Assembly: GCA_003130835.1 (NCBI GenBank)
Contig: QEXX01000130.1
Span: 1 to 42,505 of the forward strand
Length of the DNA stretch: 42,505 bases
Origin: Anaerolineae bacterium
GTDB lineage: Bacteria; Chloroflexota; Anaerolineae; Anaerolineales; UBA4823
Direction of reading: 5' to 3'
The stretch's first letter is position 1, and each line of letters starts with the position of its first letter. This document shows, piece by piece, positions 39,203 through 42,505 of the stretch. Under the pieces are notes generated by a model that saw only the letters and a program-made list of their open reading frames with translations, searched no databases and was not told the DNA's origin. The translations under genes were made by a program, and so were the position numbers.

Positions 39203-39829
39203 AAACTCGCTCAAACTGCGCGCCAGCACATCTAAATCCGATTGGGCGGCATAGGTGTCCTTTTCCAAACCGCTGAGAGCTAAATTGAGGCGGGTTTCCA
39301 TTTCGGATAAAGCCGTGCGCTGCGCCGCGTTAGCGTTGCTTTGCAAGGCTTTGAAGATGGATTGGGCGTTTTGCAGGGCTGTTCGGGCAAGGTCGGTTTT
39401 GTTTTCGTACAGATAGATGCGGGCAGAGGCAATCTCCATCTGCAGGTTTAGCACGTTGTTTTGGAAATCGGCGCCCTTGAGCCGTTCTAAAGCCTCTTGA
39501 TAGAGCTTCTCCATTTGAGCTTTGGCAGCCAGTTCACCTTCCAGTGTTTCAATGCGGGCTTGGGCTGCGCTGAGTTCGGCGGCGCGGGCATCTGCTTGGC
39601 GACGCAAAGGCATATAGAACAGGAGCAAAGCCGCGACAAAACCGATCCCCAACAGGATCAAAACCCCTAACGTCCAGCGCACAAATTGGCGCAGGAAGCG
39701 GCGCAGGCGGCTTTCTTCTTTTGCCGGCAGAGAAGGCACGGAGGCAGCAAGGGGGGTTTCCGCACTGGGTTGTGAGGCTTGTTCTTCGCTCGGGCTTGCC
39801 AGTTGTTCTTCGGCGTCACTTTCGCTCAT
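39173..39829 (-). CDS. Single-TM coiled-coil protein, unknown
   Basis: 218-residue protein. An acidic, Ser/Pro/Ala-rich cytoplasmic N-terminus (~1-40) is followed by a basic stretch ([11 protein letters not shown]), one membrane helix ([21 protein letters not shown] in outline, ~50-70), then a coiled coil ([40 protein letters not shown]) and a helical C-terminus with repeated Leu/Ala heptads. No catalytic motif. AAGGAG lies 7 nt before the ATG. Its C-terminal 10 codons overlap the photolyase gene on the other strand. A structural or scaffolding role is plausible but unproven. Confidence 0.75.
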   Translation of the reverse strand: MSESDAEEQLASPSEEQASQPSAETPLAASVPSLPAKEESRLRRFLRQFVRWTLGVLILLGIGFVAALLLFYMPLRRQADARAAELSAAQARIETLEGELAAKAQMEKLYQEALERLKGADFQNNVLNLQMEIASARIYLYENKTDLARTALQNAQSIFKALQSNANAAQRTALSEMETRLNLALSGLEKDTYAAQSDLDVLARSLSEFSASLTASSP

Positions 39830-39880
39830 GGGTCACTCCTTTTGCATGCTGTTTGGGTTTATTTTAGGAAAATGTCCATC

Positions 39881-39930
39881 CGTCTGCCGGGTGGGCGAGG
39901 ATGTCCGTCCAGTCGCGCAGGCGAGGACGC
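39881..39930 (-). repeat. Dispersed GC-rich hairpin repeat, copy 4 (diverged)
   Basis: Read on the minus strand: CGTCCTCGCCTGCGCGACTG followed by GACGGACATCCTCGCCCACC, alignable to copies 1 and 3 with several changes in the hairpin core. Confidence 0.55.
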
Positions 39931-39960
39931 CGGCTCTTCCAACGGGCAGGCGCAAGGGTT

Positions 39961-40800
39961 TCATTCGCGCTCTTTGGCACGCGGTCGAGGCGTTGGGTAA
40001 GGCAACGGGATATATTCAACCGTTGGGCGACCCATGCCAGCTTGCGGATACATATTCATCAGTTGGTAAACCTCTTTCGGGACATCGGTGGAGATGGGCA
40101 AGCCTAAACCGCGCGCCTCTTCAACCGTGATAGGATAATCGTGCGTCCAACGCCCGCTGGAAAGGATTTCAGCCAGCGTTTCGGCTTGTTCGGGGCTGGT
40201 GTGGCTCATCAAGATTTCCCGCAAGGTGTCTTTCACCTGGCGCATCGCCTTGCGGGCGACATCGGCTAAAATCAAGGTTTCATCGTTAATTTTCTCGATC
40301 GGCTTTTGTTCCAAGACAGCCAAGATCGAGGCAGCCGGCTGTTGCCCGATTTGCGGGTCCACCGGCCCCAACACGGCGTTCTCGTCCATGACGATTTCAT
40401 CAGCCGCCAGGGCGATCATGGTGCCGCCCGACATAGCGTAGTGCGGCACAAAGACGGTCACTTTGGCAGGATGACGACAAAGGGCTTTGGCAATTTGCTC
40501 GGCCGCCAAGACCAACCCGCCAGGCGTATGCAGGATGATGTCAATTGGCACGTTCGGATCGGTCAACTTAATCGCCCGCAAAACCTCCTCCGAGTCGTTG
40601 ATGTCAATGTAACGGGCAAGGGGGAAACCCAAGAAGGACAAGCGTTCTTGGCGGTGAATCAGGGCAATGGCGCGCGAATTGCGCTGGACTTCCAACTGGC
40701 GCAACATGCGCGCCCGGCTGGCTTCCAGCATGCGCTGACGGATGACCGGCTGTAAGGAGGAAATAACCAAGAAGAGGAAAAATAAAATTGTAAAGTCCAT
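39961..40800 (-). CDS. Membrane-anchored ClpP-fold serine protease (SDH/SppA-like)
   Basis: 279-residue protein of the serine dehydrogenase proteinase (SDH_sah, PF01972) group, related to SppA/ClpP. One N-terminal membrane helix (DFTILFFLFLVISSLQPV) precedes the ClpP fold: RYIDINDSEEVLRAIKL, PIDIILHTPGGLVLAAEQIA (oxyanion Gly-Gly), VFVPHYAMSGGTMIALAADE (nucleophile Ser in AMSGG), and ENAVLGPVDPQIGQ. The C-terminus contains a helical tail and Pro/Tyr-rich end. Such proteins are thought to degrade membrane or signal peptides. The start lies 20 nt after the rhomboid gene stop, so the two proteases form an operon. Confidence 0.88.
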   Translation of the reverse strand: MDFTILFFLFLVISSLQPVIRQRMLEASRARMLRQLEVQRNSRAIALIHRQERLSFLGFPLARYIDINDSEEVLRAIKLTDPNVPIDIILHTPGGLVLAAEQIAKALCRHPAKVTVFVPHYAMSGGTMIALAADEIVMDENAVLGPVDPQIGQQPAASILAVLEQKPIEKINDETLILADVARKAMRQVKDTLREILMSHTSPEQAETLAEILSSGRWTHDYPITVEEARGLGLPISTDVPKEVYQLMNMYPQAGMGRPTVEYIPLPYPTPRPRAKERE

Positions 40801-40820
40801 GTCTCACCTCGCGGATGGGA

Positions 40821-41546
40821 TTACCAAGGAAAATATTCATCCAGATAAAAGCGTTCATACGGCAGCGGGCGGCGGGGGGTGAACAGCTTGACGGTTAGCA
40901 ACCCAAAGACGAATCCACCGATATGGGCGAACCAAGCAATGCCCCCCATGCTCATCTGCGCCGGGGAGAGTAAAGCCGCTACACCGGAAAAGAATTGTGA
41001 GACAAACCATAACCCCAAAAAGAAGAACGCATTGATTTCGATAAAGTACGGGACGAAAAACAAAGGAATCAAGGTGATCACCTTAGCGTTGGGGAAGAGC
41101 AAGAAGTAAGCGCCCATCACCGCTGCGATCGCCCCGCTGGCGCCGATAGCTGGCACACGGCTGGTCGGATCGACCAATGCCTGTGTAAGGGCCGCCGCCA
41201 ATCCGCCGAGGATATAGAAGACAAAATAGCGGAAAGAGCCCATACGGTCTTCAACGTTATCGCCAAAGATGAACAAAATCCACATGTTGCTCAAAAAATG
41301 CACCCAACCCCCGTGCAGGAACATGTGGGTAAACAAAGACAGAACCGCCAAGGGAGAAAACAAAAAGCGCCACGGCTCAAAGAGCGGCAGGCGGGCTGGC
41401 ACCATCCCGAAGATCGAAATCAGTTGCTGCAGCAGGCGATCGGGCAGGCTGATCTCGAACAGGAAGACGGCCGTGTTCAAGCCGATCACGGCATAATTGA
41501 CAATGGGGAAGGAACGGGAGCGAATGGTATCACGAATAGGAAGCAT
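40821..41546 (-). CDS. Rhomboid-family intramembrane serine protease
   Basis: 241-residue polytopic protease that cleaves membrane-spanning substrates. Family marks: SFPIVNYAVIGLNTAVFLFE (helix 1), the loop/helix with LFTHMFLHGGWVHFLSNMWI (conserved His residues, Asn), VPAIGASGAIAAVMGAYFLL with the nucleophile Ser in GASGA, and GGIAWFAHIGGFVFGLL with the catalytic His. Six to seven membrane helices are visible. It is followed by the ClpP-fold membrane protease gene 20 nt downstream. The ribosome site is GAGGT about 6 nt before ATG 41546. Confidence 0.94.
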   Translation of the reverse strand: MLPIRDTIRSRSFPIVNYAVIGLNTAVFLFEISLPDRLLQQLISIFGMVPARLPLFEPWRFLFSPLAVLSLFTHMFLHGGWVHFLSNMWILFIFGDNVEDRMGSFRYFVFYILGGLAAALTQALVDPTSRVPAIGASGAIAAVMGAYFLLFPNAKVITLIPLFFVPYFIEINAFFFLGLWFVSQFFSGVAALLSPAQMSMGGIAWFAHIGGFVFGLLTVKLFTPRRPLPYERFYLDEYFPW

Positions 41547-41650
41547 CAGCGACCTCGCATAAGAGACTCGACCATCCTGACGGCGCCATGGAAGGTTAGG
41601 TCAAGCGTATTATACTTTACGGATAGCCGCTTCGCTTTCGCAATCGCCAA

Positions 41651-42373
41651 TCAGTTTTTCTCGGCTAAGACGATCACGTTCGGTGACCGCTGGTCAAACG
41701 GTTTTTGGTCAAAGCTGCCATAGGTCGCCCGGATCGAGAAACCGCTCTGCTCGATCTCAGCCAAGAAGCGGCTGACGGCTTCCAGCGAATACTTCTGCCG
41801 ATATTCGACGCGCTCCACATTCCCATCCGGAAAAAGGTGGTCGTAAGCCCAGGTCACCGCCAACCCATCTTGGTCGCGCTGCCAAGTAGTGAAAACCTGC
41901 ACCGGATGGGAGGTCTCGGGATGCAGGAAAATCTCTTCGAGTTCAGATTCGACTTTTGCCGGCAAGGATTGTAGCAAAGCCGGGTTGGGAAAACTGACCA
42001 CGAAAGCGCCGCCCTTGTGTAAACACTGGGCAACATTGCCCAAGAGCGCCAGCCGCTGCGGCGAGGTGAAGGTGGAGTAGGTATTGCAGGGCAACAACGC
42101 CAGGCGAAAGAGCGGCGCAAGCGCAAAGCGGGTCATATCGGCGCAAAAGACCTTGGCAACGCCGCGCCGCCGTAAAAAGCGCAGCATTGCGATTTCATAA
42201 TCGAAGCCCACCACGTCGTAGCCGGCCTTCTGAAGGGCATGCAAAACCCGCCCGGTGCCGCAGCCTAGCTCGACAATTGGCTCCCCGTAGCGGCGCGCCA
42301 ATTCCAGGTAGAAGGGAAGATCCTCGGTGTAATTGGCATGATGGGCGTGATAGCAGGGTGGAAAGCGATTCAC
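41651..42373 (-). CDS. Class I SAM-dependent methyltransferase
   Basis: 240-residue Rossmann-fold methyltransferase. Motif I is PIVELGCGTGRVLHALQKAG, followed by the acidic end of strand 2 (VVGFDYEIAML), motif II region KVFCADMTRF, and the post-motif segment CLHKGGAFVVSFPNPALL. The C-terminal half has a beta-rich cap (TTWQRDQDGLAVTWAYDHLF), as in small-molecule methyltransferases. Substrate unknown. The start is GTG 42373, the first start-like codon after an in-frame stop near the upstream TATAAT (42414-42409, minus strand). It is divergent from tRNA-Pro. Confidence 0.88.
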   Translation of the reverse strand: MNRFPPCYHAHHANYTEDLPFYLELARRYGEPIVELGCGTGRVLHALQKAGYDVVGFDYEIAMLRFLRRRGVAKVFCADMTRFALAPLFRLALLPCNTYSTFTSPQRLALLGNVAQCLHKGGAFVVSFPNPALLQSLPAKVESELEEIFLHPETSHPVQVFTTWQRDQDGLAVTWAYDHLFPDGNVERVEYRQKYSLEAVSRFLAEIEQSGFSIRATYGSFDQKPFDQRSPNVIVLAEKN

Positions 42374-42386
42374 CAGCGCAAAATCC

Positions 42387-42416
42387 TTGACGATTGGGCA
42401 GTATCGGCATTATACT
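42387..42416 (+). promoter_or_regulatory. tRNA-Pro promoter overlapping the methyltransferase -10
   Basis: TTGACG (42387-42392) and TATACT (42411-42416) with 18-bp spacer end 10 nt before the tRNA. On the opposite strand TATAAT (42414-42409) overlaps the same bases, so the two promoters cannot be occupied together. Confidence 0.55.
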
Positions 42417-42426
42417 CTGGTCCGAT

Positions 42427-42500
42427 CGGGGTGTGGCGCAGTACGGTAGCGCACCGCGTTTGGGACGCGGGGGTCGGCGGTTCAAGTCCGCCCGCCCCGA
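42427..42500 (+). tRNA. tRNA-Pro (anticodon TGG)
   Basis: A complete 74-nt cloverleaf: acceptor CGGGGTG/CGCCCCG (one G-T pair), D arm GCGC/GCGC, anticodon stem CCGCG/CGCGG with loop TTTGGGA (anticodon TGG), T arm GGCGG-TTCAAGT-CCGCC, discriminator A. CCA is not encoded. Confidence 0.96.
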
Positions 42501-42505
42501 CTTAA

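Noticed and set aside
1-42505. CRISPR array, prophage or intact insertion sequence
   Set aside because: No regularly spaced direct repeats, transposase or phage genes were found.

Overview
The window looks like a chromosomal segment of a Chloroflexota bacterium, most likely class Anaerolineae. This is inferred from gene content and style: a SpoVS-like protein in a non-sporulation context, split gatCAB, a secreted protein with repeated FP/WP-x-x-CLG modules, B12-dependent methionine synthesis, crtB/crtI with a B12-type MerR regulator, and moderate GC with dispersed GC-rich hairpin repeats. No rRNA, CRISPR array, phage or intact insertion sequence was seen. One tRNA, Pro(TGG), lies at the right edge. 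The taxonomy is not proven by the sequence alone.

Left third (1-14 kb). A GH1 beta-glucosidase is followed by a translationally coupled GNAT acetyltransferase. lexA carries a GAAC-N4-GTTC operator inside its own promoter and converges, with interleaved stop codons, on a secreted endonuclease/exonuclease/phosphatase-family protein. A DtxR-type metal regulator is divergent from a feoA-feoB-feoC ferrous iron operon, with a 10-bp palindrome between them. A membrane-anchored beta-propeller protein and an aldo/keto reductase remnant follow. Next comes the best find of the window: a peroxiredoxin whose peroxidatic residue is encoded by an in-frame UGA with a well-placed hairpin, i.e. a predicted selenoprotein. 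A small heme-binding-domain protein and a glutamate dehydrogenase with leader hairpin and intrinsic terminator complete this part.

Middle (14-27 kb). A long minus-strand run reads esterase-gatC-gatA-sugar nucleotidyltransferase-small protein-aminotransferase-gatB, so the Asp/Glu-tRNA amidotransferase subunits are split by three unrelated genes. After a spoVS-like gene, two plus-strand genes form a methionine module: cobalamin-dependent metH, with an intergenic-type palindromic repeat translated in frame inside its cap domain, and a bifunctional homocysteine methyltransferase/methylenetetrahydrofolate reductase.

Right third (27-42.5 kb). Small membrane proteins, an MntP-type manganese exporter, a DUF2892 protein next to a thioredoxin-DUF2892 fusion, an adenosine-specific kinase and a repeat-bearing lipoprotein come first. 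Then follows a coherent predicted light-response cluster: crtB divergent from crtI-carH-phr (phytoene synthase, phytoene desaturase, B12-binding MerR regulator, photolyase), with two opposed TTGACA promoters and a long stem-loop at the predicted 5' end of the crtI mRNA. A coiled-coil membrane protein, a ClpP-fold SDH-type membrane protease coupled to a rhomboid protease, a methyltransferase and tRNA-Pro close the window. A GC-rich hairpin repeat recurs in four intergenic regions.
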